Shown one piece after another: positions 49,870-62,560 of a stretch of DNA of 64,000 nt. Source of the stretch: Hydractinia symbiolongicarpus (lineage: Eukaryota; Cnidaria; Hydrozoa; Anthoathecata; Hydractiniidae); NCBI RefSeq assembly GCF_029227915.1, contig NC_079875.1, positions 20,517,001 through 20,581,000 of the forward strand, in the 5' to 3' direction. The translations under genes were made by a program, and so were the position numbers. The notes under the pieces were generated by a model, which made no database searches, had not been told where the DNA came from, and saw only the letters and a program-made list of their open reading frames with translations. The first letter of the stretch is position 1. Each line of letters starts with the position of its first letter.

Positions 49870-52800
49870 AACAAACAGTCCAATGGTAACCTGCGCAGGC
49901 AGCTGAAACCAATTGATTTACGTGTGCGGCCTTTATTGGACTGTAAAAGGCCATATTACAGCCTTTATAGGACTGTGCACGTAGTTAAGAGTGTTCTAAG
50001 GCGACGGCACTAATGAAAACGACTTGGGACGTTGTAGCGCATTGGGACTGAAACGACTAGTCCAATGGTAACCGGCGCAGGCAGCTGAAACTGCGTGATT
50101 AAAGTGTGCGGCCTTTATTAGACTGCAAAAGGCCATATTACGGTCGTTATAGGGCTGTGCACGTAATTAAGAAAGTTCTAAAGCCACGGCGCTAAAGAGA
50201 ACCACTTAAACCGTTGTGGTGCATTGAGACTAAAAGGAAAAGTCCAATGTTAACCTGTGCAGGCAGATGGAACCGCGTGATTTACGTGTGAGGCATTTAG
50301 ACTGGAAAAGGGCATATTATAGCCTTGGTAGGACGATGCACGTATTTAAGAGTGTTCCAAAGCAACGGCGCTAAGGAAAACCACTTGGAACGTTGAAGTG
50401 CATTGAGAGTGGAAGAAACAGTCCAATGGTAACCTGCGCAGGCAGCTGAAACCAATTGATTTACGTGTGCGGCCTTTATTGGACTGCAAAAGGCCATATT
50501 ACAGCCTTTATAGGACTGTGCACGTAGTTAAGAGTGTTCTAAGGCGACGGCACTAATGAAAACGACTTGAGCGCATTGAGACTGAAACGACTAGTCCAAT
50601 GGTAATCGGCGCAGGCAGCTGAAACTGCGTGATTAAAGTTTGCGGCCTTTATTAGACTGCAAAAGGCCATATTGCTGTCGTTATAGGGCTGTGCACGTAA
50701 TTAAGATTGTTCTAAAGCCACGGCGTTAAGGAGAACCACTTGGAACGTTGTAGTGCATCAAGACTGGAAGGTATAGTCCAAAAGTAAGCTGCGCAGGCAG
50801 AGGGAACCACGTGATTTACGTGTGAGGCCTTCATTACACTGCAAAAGGCCATATTACAGCCTTTATAGGACGATACACGTAATTAAGAGAGTTTTAAAGC
50901 CACGGCGCTAAGGAGAACCACTTGGAACGCTGTAGGGCATTGAGACTGGAAGGAATAGTCCAATGGTAAGCTGCGCAGGCAGATGAAACTACGTGATTTA
51001 CGTGTGAGGCCTTTATTAGACTGCAAAAGGCCATATTACAGCCTTTATAGGACTGTGCACGCAGTTAAGAGTGTTCTAAAGCGACGGTATCAATGAAAAC
51101 GACATGGGATGTTGTAGTGCATTGAGACTGGAACGACTAGTCCTATGGTAACCGGCGAAAGCAGCTAAAACCGCGTGATTAAAGTGTGCGGCCTTTATTA
51201 GACTGCAAAAGTCCATATTAAGGTCTTTATAGGACTGTGCACGTAGTTAAGAGTGTTCTAAGGCCACGGGGCTAAGGAGAACGACTTGGGACGTTGTGGC
51301 ACATTGAGAATGGAAGGACTAGTCCAATTGAAACCTGCGCAGACAGGTGTAACCACGTGATTTACGTGTGAGGCCTTTATTAGACTGCAAAAGGCCATAT
51401 TACAGCCTTTATAGGACTGTGCACGTAGTTAAGAGTGTTCTAAGGCGACGGTATTAATGAAAACGACATGGGATGTTGTAGTGCATTGAGACTGGAACGA
51501 CTAGTCCAATGGTAACCGGCACAGGCAGCTAAAACCGCGTGATTAAAGTGTGCGGCCTTTATGAGCCTGCAAAAGGCCATATTACGGTCTTTATAGGACT
51601 GTGCACGAAATTAAGAGTGTTCTAAGGCCACGGGGCTAAGGAGAACGACTTGGGACGTTGTGGCACATTGAGAATGGAAGGACTAGTCCAATTGAAACCT
51701 GCGCAGACAGGTGTAACCACGTGATATACGTGTGAGGCCTTTATTAGACTGCAAAAGGCCATATTACAGCTTTTATAGGACTGTGCACGTAGTTAAGAGT
51801 GTTCTAAGGCGACGGAGCTATTGAAAACGACTTGGGACGTTTTATCGCATTGAGACTGGAACGACTAGTCCAATGGTAACCGGCGAAAGCAGCTAAAACC
51901 GCGTGATTAAAGTGTGCGGCCTTTATTAGACTGCAAAAGGCTATATTAAGGTCTTTATAGGACTGTGCACGTAATTAAGAGTGTTCTAAGGCCACGGGGC
52001 TAAAGAGAACGACTTGGGACGTTGTGGCACATTGAGAATGGAAGGACTAGTCCAATTGAAACCTGCGCAGACAGGTGTAACCACGTGATTTACGTGTGAG
52101 GCCTTTATTAGACTGCAAAAGGCCATATTACAGCCTTTATAGGACTGTGCACGTAGTTAAGAGTGTTCTAAGGCGACGGTATTAATGAAAACGACTTGGG
52201 ATGTTGTAGCGCATTGAGACTGGAACGACTAGTCCAATGGTAACCGGCACAGGCAGCTAAAACCGCGTGATTAAAGTGTGCGGCCTTTATGAGCCTGCAA
52301 AAGGCCATATTACGGTCTTTATAGGACGATGCACGTAGTTAAGAGTGTTCTAAAGCGACGGCGCTAAGGAAAACGACTTGGGACGTTGTGGTGCAATGAG
52401 ACTGGAACGACTAGTCCAATGGTAACCGGCGATAGCAGCTAAAACCGCGTGATTAAAGTGTGCGGCCTTTATTAGACTGTAAAAGGCCATATTAAGGTCT
52501 TTATAGGACTGTGCACGAAATTAAGAGTGTTCTAAGGCCACGGGGCTGAGGAGAACGACTTGGGACGTTGTGGCACATTGAGAATGGAAGGACTAGTCCA
52601 ATTGAAACCTGCGCAGACAGGTGTAACCACGTGATTTACTTGTGAGGCCTTTATTAGACTGCAAAAGGCCATATTACGGTCGTTATAGGGTGTGTACGTA
52701 ATTAAGAGAGCTCTAAAGCCACGGCGCTAAATAGAACCACTTTGAACGTAGTAGGGCATTGAGACTGGAAGGAATAGTCCAATGGTAAGCTGCGCAGGCA

Positions 52801-54689
52801 GATGAAACCAAGTGCTTTACGTGTGAGGCCTTTATTAGACTGCAAAAGGCCATATTACGGTCTTTATAGGACTCTGCCCGTAGTTAAGAGTGTTCTAAGG
52901 CCACGGCGCTAAGGAGAACCACTTAGAACGTTGTGGTGCAATGAGACTGGAAGGAATAGTCTAATGGTAACCTGCGCAGGCAGAGAGAACCACGTGATTT
53001 ACGTGTGAGGCCTTCATTACACTGCAAAAGGCCATATTACAGCCTTTATAGGACGATACACGTAGTTAAGAGTGTTCTAAGGCCACGGCGCTAAGGAGAA
53101 CTACTTGGAACGTTGTAGTGCAATGGGACTGGAAGGAATAGTCCAATGGTCACCTGGGTAGGCAGATGGAACCACGTGATTTACATGTGAGGCCTTTATT
53201 AGACTGCAAAAGGTCATATTATACCTTTTATAGGGCTGTGCACGTAGTTAAGAGTGTTCTAAAGCGACGGCCATAATGAAAACGACTTGGAACGTTGTAG
53301 CGCAATGAGACTGGAACGACTAGTCCAATGCTAACCGGCACAGGCAGCTAAAACCGTGTGATTAAAGTGTGCGGCCTTTATTAGACTGCAAAATGCCATA
53401 TTACGGTCGTTATAGGGCTGTGCACGTAATTAAGAAAATTCTAAGGCCACGGCGCTAAGGAAAACCACTTGGAACGTTGTTGTGCATTGAGACTGGAAGG
53501 AATAGTCCAATGGTAACCTGCGCAGGCAGATGGAACCACGTGATTTACGTGTGCGGCCTTTATTAGACTGGAAAAGGGCATATTATAGCCTTTGTAGGAC
53601 GATGCACGTAGTTAAGAGTGTTCTAAAGCGACGGCGCTAAGGAAAACGACTTGGAACGTTGAATCGCATTGAGACTGGAACAACGACTAGTCCAATGGTA
53701 ACCTGCAAAAGCAGCTAATACCGTGTGATTAAAGTGTGCGGCCTTTATTAGACTGCAAAAGGCCATATTAAGGTCTTTATAGGACTGTGAACGTAGTTAA
53801 GAGTGTTCTAAGGCCAAGGCGCTTAGGAGAACTACTTGGAACGTTGTAGTGCAATGGGACTGAAAGAAACAGTCAAATGGTAACCTGCGCAGGCAGATAG
53901 AACCACGTAATTTACGTGTGAGGCTTTTATTAGACTGCAAAAGGCCGTATTAAAGCCTTTATAGGACGATGCACGTAGTTAAGAGTGTTCTAAAGCGACA
54001 ACGCTAAGGAAAACGACTTGGGACGTTGTAGAGCATTGAGACTGAAACGACTAGTCCAATGGTAACCGGCGCAGGCAGCTGAAACTGCGTGATTAAAGTG
54101 TGCGGCCTTTATTAGACTGGAAAAGGGCATATTATAGCCTTTGTAGGACGATGCACGTAGTTAAGAGTGTTCTAAGGCCACGGCGCTAAGGAGAACTACT
54201 TGGAACGTTGTATGGCAATGGGACTGGAAGGAATAGTCCAATGGTCACCTGCGTAGGCAGATGGAACCACGTGATTTACATGTGAGGCCTTTATTAGACT
54301 GCAAAAGGTCAAATTATACCTTTTATAGGGCTGTGCACGTAGTTAAGAGTGTTCTAAAGCGAGGGCAATAATGAAAACGACTTGGAACGTTGTAGCGCAT
54401 TGAGACTGGAACGACTAGTCCAATGCTAACCGGCACAGGCAGCTAAAACCGCGTGATTAAAGCGTGCGGCCTTTATTAGACTGCAAAAGGCCATATTACG
54501 GTCGTTATAGGGCTGTGCACGTAATTAAGAGACTTCTAAGGCCACGGCGCTAGGGAAAACCACTTGGAACGTTGTTGTGCATTGAGACTGAAAGAAACAG
54601 TCAAATGTTAACCTGCGCAGGCAGATAGAACCACGTGATTTACGTGTGAGGCTTTTATTACACTGCAAAAGGCCGTATTAAAGCCATTA

Positions 54690-56330
54690 TAGGACTGTGC
54701 ACGTAGTTAAGAGTGTTCTAAGGCGACGGCACTAATGAAAACGACTTGGGACGTTGTAGTGCATTGAGACTGAAACGACTAATGCAATGGTAATCGGCGC
54801 AGGCAGCTGAAACTGCGTGATTAAAGTTTGCGACCTTTATTAGACTGCTAAAGGCCATATTGCTGTCGTTATAGGGCTGTGCACGTAATTAAGATTGTTC
54901 TAAGGCCACGGCGTTAAGGAGAACCACTTGGAACGTTGTAGTGCATCAAGACTGGAAGGTATAGTCCAAAGGTAAGCTGCGCAGGCAGAGGGAACCACGT
55001 GATTTACGTGTGAGGCCTTCATTACACTGCAAAAGGCCGTATTACAGCCTTTATAGGACGATACACGTAATTAAGAGAGTTTTAAAGCCACGGCGCTAAG
55101 GAGAACCACTTGGAACGCTGTAGGGCATTGAGACTGGAAGGAATAGTCCAATGGTAAGCTGCGCAGGCAGATGAAACCACTTGATTTACGTGTGAGGCCT
55201 TTATTAGACTGCAAAAGGCCATATTACAGCCTTTATAGGATGATGCACGTAGTTAAGAGTGTTCTAAGGCCACGGGGCTAAGGAGAACGACTTGGGACGT
55301 TGTGGCACATTGAGAATGGAAGGACTAGTCCAATTGAAACCTGCGCACACAGGTGTAACCACGTGATTTACGTGTGAGGCCTTCATTACACTGCAAAAGG
55401 CCATATTACAGCCTTTATAGGACGATACACGTAGTTAAGAGTGTTCTAAGGCCACGGCGCTAAGGAGAACTACTTGGAACGTTGTAGTGCAATGGGACTG
55501 GAAGGAATAGTCCAATGGTCACCTGGGTAGGCAGATGAAACCACGTGATTTACATGTGAGGCCTTTATTAGACTGCAAAAGGTCATATTATTCCTTTTAT
55601 AGGGCTGTGCACGTAGTTAAGAGTGTTCTAAAGCCACGGCGCTAAGGAGAACCACTTAAACCGTTGTGGTGCATTGAGACTAAAAGGAAAAGTCCAATGT
55701 TAACCTGTGCAGGCAGATGGAACCGCGTGATTTACGTGTGAGGCATTTAGACTGGAAAAGGGCATATTATAGCCTTGGTAGGACGATGCACGCATTTAAG
55801 AGTGTTCCAAAGCAACGGCGCTAAGGAAAACCACTTGGAACGTTGAAGTGCATTGAGACTGGAAGAAACAGTCCAATGGTAACCTGCGCAGGCAGCTGAA
55901 ACCAATTGATTTACGTGTGCGGCTTTTATTGGACTGCAAAAGGCCATATTACAGCCATTATAGGACTGTGCACGTAGTTAAGAGTGTTCTAAGGCGATGG
56001 CACTAATGAAAACGACTTGGGACGTTGTAGTGCATTGAGACTGAAACGACTAATCCAATGGTAATCGGCGCAGGCAGCTGAAACTGCGTGATTAAAGTTT
56101 GCGGCCTTTATTAGACTGCTAAAGGCCATATTGCTGTCGTTATAGGGCTGTGCACGTAATTAAGATTGTTCTAAGGCCACGGCGTTAAGGAGAACCACTT
56201 GGAACGTTGTAGTGCATCAAGACTGGAAGGTATAGTCCAAAGGTAAGCTGCGCAGGCAGAGGGAACCACGTGATTTACGTGTGAGGCCTTCATTACACTG
56301 CAAAAGGCCATATTACAGCCTTTATAGGAC
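54690..56330 (+). repeat. Second 7-mer-spaced duplication (1271 bp)
   Basis: About two monomers at 54690-55050 (the AAACGACTAATGCAATGG, GTTTGCG and GACTGCTAAAGG variants) recur at 55961-56321, 1271 bp later. This 7-monomer spacing is independent of the 1273-bp unit at 33-43 kb because the monomer haplotypes differ. Confidence 0.65.
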
Positions 56331-57409
56331 TGTGCACGTAGTTAAGAGTGTTCTAAGGCGACGGTATCAATGAAAACGACATGGGATGTTGTAGTGCATT
56401 GAGTCTGGAACAACTAGTCCTATGGTAACCGCCGATAGCAGCTAAAACCGCGTGATTAAAGTGTGCGGCCTTTATTAGACTGCAAAAGGCCATATTAAGG
56501 TCTTTATAGGACTGTGCACGTAGTTAAGAGTGTTCTAAGGCCACGGGGCTAAGGAGAACGACTTGGGACGTTGTGGCACATTGAGAATGGAAGGACTAGT
56601 CCAATTGAAACCTGCGCAGACAGGTGTAACCACGTGATTTACGTGTGAGGCCTTTATTAGACTGCAAAAGGCCATATTACAGCCTTTATAGGACTGTGCA
56701 CGTAGTTAAGAGTGTTCTAAGGCGACGGTATTAATGAAAACGACATGGGATGTTGTAGTGCATTGAGACTGGAACGACTAGTCCAATGGTAACCGGCACA
56801 GGCAGCTAAAACCGCGTGATTAAAGTGTGCGGCCTTTATGAGCCTGCAAAAGGCCATATTACGGTCTTTATAGGACTGTGCACGAAATTAAGAGTGTTCT
56901 AAGGCCACGGGGCTAAGGAGAACGACTTGGGACGTTGTGGCACATTGAGAATGGAAGGACTAGTCCAATTGAAACCTGCGCAGACAGGTGTAACCACGTG
57001 ATTTACGTGTGAGGCCTTTATTGGACTGCAAAAGGCCATATTACAGCCATTATAGGACTGTGCACGTAATTAAGAGAGTTTTAAAGCCACGGCGCTAAGG
57101 AGAACCACTTGGAACGTTGTTGTGCATTGAGACTGGAAGGAATGGTCCAATGGTAACCTGCGCAGGCAGATTGAACCACGTGATTTACGTGTGAGGCATT
57201 TAGACTGGAAAAGGGCATATTATAGCCTTGGTAGGACGATGCACGTATTTAAGAGTGTTCCAAAGCAACGGCGCTAAGGAAAACCACTTGGAACGTTGAA
57301 GTGCATTGAGACTGGAAGAAACAGTCCAATGGTAACCTGCGCAGGCAGCTGAAACCAATTGATTTACGTGTGAGGCCTTTATTAGACTGCAAAAGGCCAT
57401 ATTACAGCC

Positions 57410-58584
57410 TTTATAGGACTGTGCACGTAGTTAAGAGTGTTTTAAGGCCACGGGGCTAAGGAGAACGACTTGGGACGTTGTGGCACATTGAGATTGGAAG
57501 GACTAGTCCAATTGAAACCTGCGCAGACAGGTGTAACCACGTGATTTACGTGTGAGGCCTTTATTAGACTGCAAAAGGCCATATTACAGCCTTTATAGGA
57601 CTGTGCACGTAGTTAAGAGTGTTCTAAGGCGACGGTATTATTGAAAACGACATGGGATGTTGTAGTGCATTGAGACTGGAACGACTAGTCCAATGGTAAC
57701 CGGCACAGGCAGCTAAAACCGCGTGATTAAAGTGTGCGGCCTTTATGAGCCTGCAAAAGACCATATTACGGTCTTTATAGGACTGTGCACGAAATTAAGA
57801 GTGTTCTAAGGCCACGGGGCTAAGGAGAACGACTTGGACGTTGTGGCACATTGAGAATGGAAGGACTAGTCCAATTGAAACCTGCGCAGACAGGTGTAAC
57901 CACGTGATTTACGTGTGAGGCCTTTATTAGACTGCAAAAGGCCATATTACAGCTTTTATAGGACTGTGCACGTAGTTAAGAGTGTTCTAAGGCGACGGAG
58001 CTATTGAAAACGACTTGGGACGTTTTATCGCATTGAGACTGGAACGACTAGTCCAATGGTAACCGGCGAAAGCAGCTAAAACCGCGTGATTAAAGTGTGC
58101 GGCCTTTATTAGACTGCAAAAGGCCATATTAAGGTCTTTATAGGATTGTGCACGTAGTTAAGAGTGTTCTAAGGCCACGGGGCTAAAGAGAACGACTTGG
58201 GACGTTGTGGCACATTGAGAATGGAAGGACTAGTCCAATTGAAACCTGCGCAGACAGGTGTAACCACGTGATTTACGTGTGAGGCCTTTATTAGACTGCA
58301 AAAGGCCATATTACAGCCTTTATAGGACTGTGCACGTAGTTAAGAGTGTTCTAAGGCGACGGTATTAATGAAAACGACTTGGGATGTTGTAGCGCATTGA
58401 GACTGGAACGACTAGTCCAATGGTAACCGGCACAGGCAGCTAAAACCGCGTGATTAAAGTGTGCGGCCTTTATGAGCCTGCAAAAGGCCATATTACGGTC
58501 TTTATAGGACGATGCACGTAGTTAAGAGTGTTCTAAAGCGACGGCGCTAAGGAAAACGACTTGGGACGTTGTGGTGCAATGAGA
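57410..58584 (+). repeat. Segment matching 27655-28830
   Basis: About six and a half monomers match 27655-28830 at an offset of 29755 bp, which becomes 29754 after a 1-bp deletion (GACTTGGACG for GACTTGGGACG) near 57836. Markers include the TTTATGAGCCTGC monomers and GAGCTATTGAAAACG. A third copy lies at about 51.2-52.4 kb. Confidence 0.7.
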
Positions 58585-58689
58585 CTGGAAGGAATAGTCC
58601 AATGGTAACCTGCGCAGGCAGATTGAACCACGTGATTTACGTGTTAGGCCTTTATTACACTGCATAAGGCCATATTACAGCCTTTATAG

Positions 58690-60495
58690 GACGATGCACG
58701 TAGTTAAGAGTGTTCTGAGGCGACGGAGCTAATGAAAACGACTTAGGACGTTTTATCGCATTGAGACTGGAACGACTAGTCCAATGGTAACCAGCGATAG
58801 CAGCTAAAACCGCGTGATTAAAGTGTGCGGCCTTTATTAGACTGTAAAAGGCCATATTAAGGTCTTTATAGGACTGTGCACGAAATTAAGAGTGTTCTAA
58901 GGCCACGGGGCTGAGGAGAACGACTTGGGACGTTGTGGCACATTGAGAATGGAAGGACTAGTTCAATTGGAACCTGCGCAGACAGGTGTAACCACGTGAT
59001 TTACTTGTGAGGCCTTTATTAGACTGCAAAAGGCCATATTACGGTCGTTATAGGGTGTGCACGTAATTAAGAGAGCTCTAAAGCCACGGCGCTAAATAGA
59101 ACCACTTTGAACGTAGTAGGGCATTGAGACTGGAAGGAATAGTCCAATGGTAAGCTGCGCAGGCAGATGAAACCACGTGCTTTACGTGTGAGGCCTTTAT
59201 TAGACTGCAAAAGGCCATATTACGGTCTTTTTAGGACTCTGCCCGTAGTTAAGAGTGTTCTAAGGCCACGGCGCTAAGGAGAACCACTTAGAACGTTGTG
59301 GTGCAATGAGACTGGAAGGAATAGTCCAATGGTAACCTGCGCAGGCAGATGGAACCACGTGATTTACGTGTGAGGCCTTTATTACACTGCATAAGGCCAT
59401 ATTACAGCCTTTATAGGACGATGCACGTAGTTAAGAGTGTTCTAAGGCGACGGAGCTAATGAAAACGACTTAGGACGTTTTATGGCATTGAGACTGGAAC
59501 GACTAGTCCAATGGTAACCGGCGAAAGCAGCTAAAACCGCGTGATTAAAGTGTGCGGCCTTTATTAGACTGCAAAAGGCCATATTAAGGTCTTTATAGGA
59601 CTGTGCACGAAATTAAGAGTGTTCTAAGGCCACGGGGCTAAGGAGAACGACTTGGGACGTTGTGGCACATTGAGAATGGAAGGACTAGTCCAATTGAAAC
59701 CTGCGCAGACAGGTGTAACCACGTGATTTACGTGTGAGGCCTTTATTAGACTGCAAAAGGCCATATTACAGACTTTATAGGACTGTGCACGTAGTTAAGA
59801 GTGTTCTAAGGCGACGGTATTATTGAAAACGACTTGGGATGTTGTAGCGCATTGAGACTGGAACGACTAGTCCAATGGTAACCGGCGGAAGCAGCTAAAA
59901 CCACGTGATTTACGTGTGAGACTATATTGGACTGCGAAAGGCCATATTACGGTCTTTATAGGACTGTGCACGTAGGTAAGAGTGTTCTAAGGTCACGGCG
60001 CTAAGGAGAACTACTTGGAACGTTGTAGTGCAATGGGACTGGAAGGAATAGTCCAATGGTCACCTGGGTAGGCAGATGGAACCACGTGATTTACATGTGA
60101 GGCCTTTATTAGACTGCAAAAGGTCATATTATACCTTTTATAGGGCTGTGCACGTAGTTAAGAGTGTTCTAAAGCGACGGCAATAATGAAAACGACTTGA
60201 AACGTTGTAGCGCTATGAGACTGGAACGACTAGTCCAATGCTAACCGGCACAGGCAGCTAAAACCGCGTGATTAAAGTGTGCGGCCTTTATTAGACTGCA
60301 AAAGGCCATATTACGGTCGTTATAGGGCTGTGCACATAATTAAGAGACTTCTAAGGCAACGGCGCTAAGGAAAACCACTTGGAACGTTGTTGTGCATTGA
60401 GACTGGAAGGAATAGTCCAATGGTAACCTGCAAAAGCAGCTAATACCGCGTGATTAAAGTGTGCGGCCTTTATTAAACTGCAAAAGGCCATATTA
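58690..60495 (+). repeat. Segment matching 31850-33473
   Basis: This region follows the start of the macro-HOR unit at an offset of 26840 bp (GTTCTGAGGCG marker at 58710 versus 31870), then 27022 bp (the TTTTATGGCATTG monomer). The 182-bp step is one additional monomer here. Confidence 0.7.
59813..60495 (+). repeat. Partial 7-mer HOR copy
   Basis: This region begins with the GACGGTATTATTG marker and follows the order of the 1273-bp unit for nearly four monomers, offset 27022 bp from 32791. It then switches, after TTATTAAACTGCAAAAGGCC, to a different monomer order. It shows that the lineage of the 7-mer extends beyond the two amplified arrays. Confidence 0.7.
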
Positions 60496-60904
60496 AGGTC
60501 TTTATAGGACTGTGCACGTAGTTAAGAGTGTTCTAAGGCCACGGGGCTTAGGAGAACCACTTGGAACGTTGTAGTGCATTGAGACTGGAAGAACTAGTCC
60601 AATTGAAACCTGCGCAGACGGGTGTAACCACGTGATTTACGTGTGAGACCTTTATTAGACTGCAAAAGGCCATATTACAGCCTTTATAGGACTGTGCATG
60701 TAGTTAAGAAAGTTCTGAGGCCACGGCGCTAAGGAGAACCACTTGGGACGTTTTAGTGCATTGGGACTGGAACGACTAGTCCAATGGTAACCGGTGCAGG
60801 CAGCTGAAACCACGTGATTTACGTGTGCGGCCTTTATTAGACTGAAAAAGGCCATATTACAGTCGTTATAGGGCTGTGCACGTAATTACGAGAGTTCTAA
60901 AGCC

Positions 60905-62560
60905 ACAAAGCTAAGGAAAACCACTTGGAACGTTGTAGTGCATTGAGACTGAAAGAAACAGTCCAATGGTAACCTGCGCAGGCAGATAGAACCACGTGAT
61001 TTGCGTGTGAGGCTATATTAGACTGCAAAAGGCCATATTACAGCCTTTATAGGACTGTGTACATAGTTAAGAGTGTTCTAAGGCCACAGCGCTAAGGAGT
61101 ATCACTTGGAACGTTGTATCGCATTGAGACTGGAACGACTAGTCCAATGGTAACCGGCGAAAGCAGCTAAAACCGCGTGATTAAAGTGTGCGGCCTTTAT
61201 TAGACTGCAAAAGGCCATATTAAGGTCTTTATAGGACTGTGCACGTAGTTAAGAGTGTTCTAGGACCACGGGGCTAAGGAGAACCACTTGGAACGTTGTA
61301 GTGCATTGAGACTGGAAGGAATATTCCAATGGTAACCTGCGCAGGCAGAGGGAACCACGTGATTTACGTGTGAGGCCTTCATTACACTGCAAAAGGCCAT
61401 ATTACAGCCTTTATAGGACGATACACGTAGTTAAGAGTGTTCTAAGGCCACGGCGCTAAGGAGAACTACTTGGAACGTTGTAGTGCAATGGGACTGGAAG
61501 GAATAGTCCAATGGTCACCTGGGTAGGCAGATGAAACCACGTGATTTACATGTGAGGCCTTTATTAGACTGCAAAAGGTCATATTATTCCTTTCATAGGG
61601 CTGTGCACGTAGTTAAGAGTGTTCTAAAGCGACGGCCATAATGAAAACGACTTGGAACGTTGTAGCGCAATGAGACTGGAACGACTAGTCCAATGCTAAC
61701 CAGCACAGGCAGCTAAAACCGCGTGATTAAAGTGTGCGGCCTTTATTAGACTGCAAAAGGCCATATTACGGTCGTTATAGGGCTGTGCACGTAATTAAGA
61801 GACTTCTAAGGCCACGGCGCTAAGGAAAACCACTTGGAACGTTGTAGTGCATTGAGACTGAAAGAAACAGTCCAATGGTAACCTGCGCAGGCAGATAGAA
61901 CCACGTGATTTGCGTGTGAGGCTATATTAGACTGCAAAAGGCCATATTACAGCCTTTATAGGACTGTGTACATAGTTAAGAGTGTTCTAAGGCCACGGCG
62001 CTAAGGAGTATCACTTGGAACGTTGTATCGCATTGAGACTGGAACGACTAGTCCAATGGTAACCGGCGAAAGCAGCTAAAACCGCGTGATTAAAGTGTGC
62101 GGCCTTTATTAGACTGCAAAAGGCCATATTAAGGTCTTTATAGGACTGTGCACGTAGTTAAGAGTGTTCTAGGACCACGGGGCTAAGGAGAACCACTTGG
62201 AACGTTGTAGTGCATTGAGACTGGAAGGAATTTTCCAACGGTAACCTGCGCAGGCAGATGAAACCACGTGATTTACATGTGAGGCCTTTATTAGACTGCA
62301 AAAGGTCATATTATTCCTTTCATAGGGCTGTGCACGTAGTTAAGAGTGTTCTAAAGCGACGGCCATGAAGAAAACGACTTGGAACGTTGTAGCGCAATGA
62401 GACTGGAACGACTAGTCCAATGCTAACCAGCACAGGCAGCTAAAACCGCGTGATTAAAGTGTGCGGCCTTTATTAGACTGCAAAAGGCCATATTACGGTC
62501 GTTATAGGGCTGTGCACGTAATTAAGAGACTTCTAAGGCCACGGCGCTAAGGAAAACGAC
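60905..62560 (+). repeat. 5-mer (909 bp) tandem duplication with one monomer lost
   Basis: Segment 60913-61346 repeats at 61822-62255 (offset 909 bp, five monomers). Both copies carry the private variant TTCTAGGACCACGG. From 61531 the match continues at 62258 with an offset of 727 bp, marked by the private TTCCTTTCATAGGGC and AACCAGCACAGG variants. The second copy therefore lacks exactly one 182-bp monomer. Confidence 0.8.

Larger units (their letters stand above)
42890..55379 (+). repeat. Block copy 2 (partner of 20400-31808)
   Basis: This 12.5-kb region matches the 20.4-31.8 kb block. Compared with it, this copy has one extra 2189-bp (12-monomer) tandem duplication (46219-47086 repeats 44030-44897). 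It lacks about three monomers near 48.5 kb and three near 49.55 kb. It also has private deletions of 5 bp near 49035 and 9 bp near 50568. Its first part overlaps macro-HOR unit 2, so two duplication events share this interval. Confidence 0.8.
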
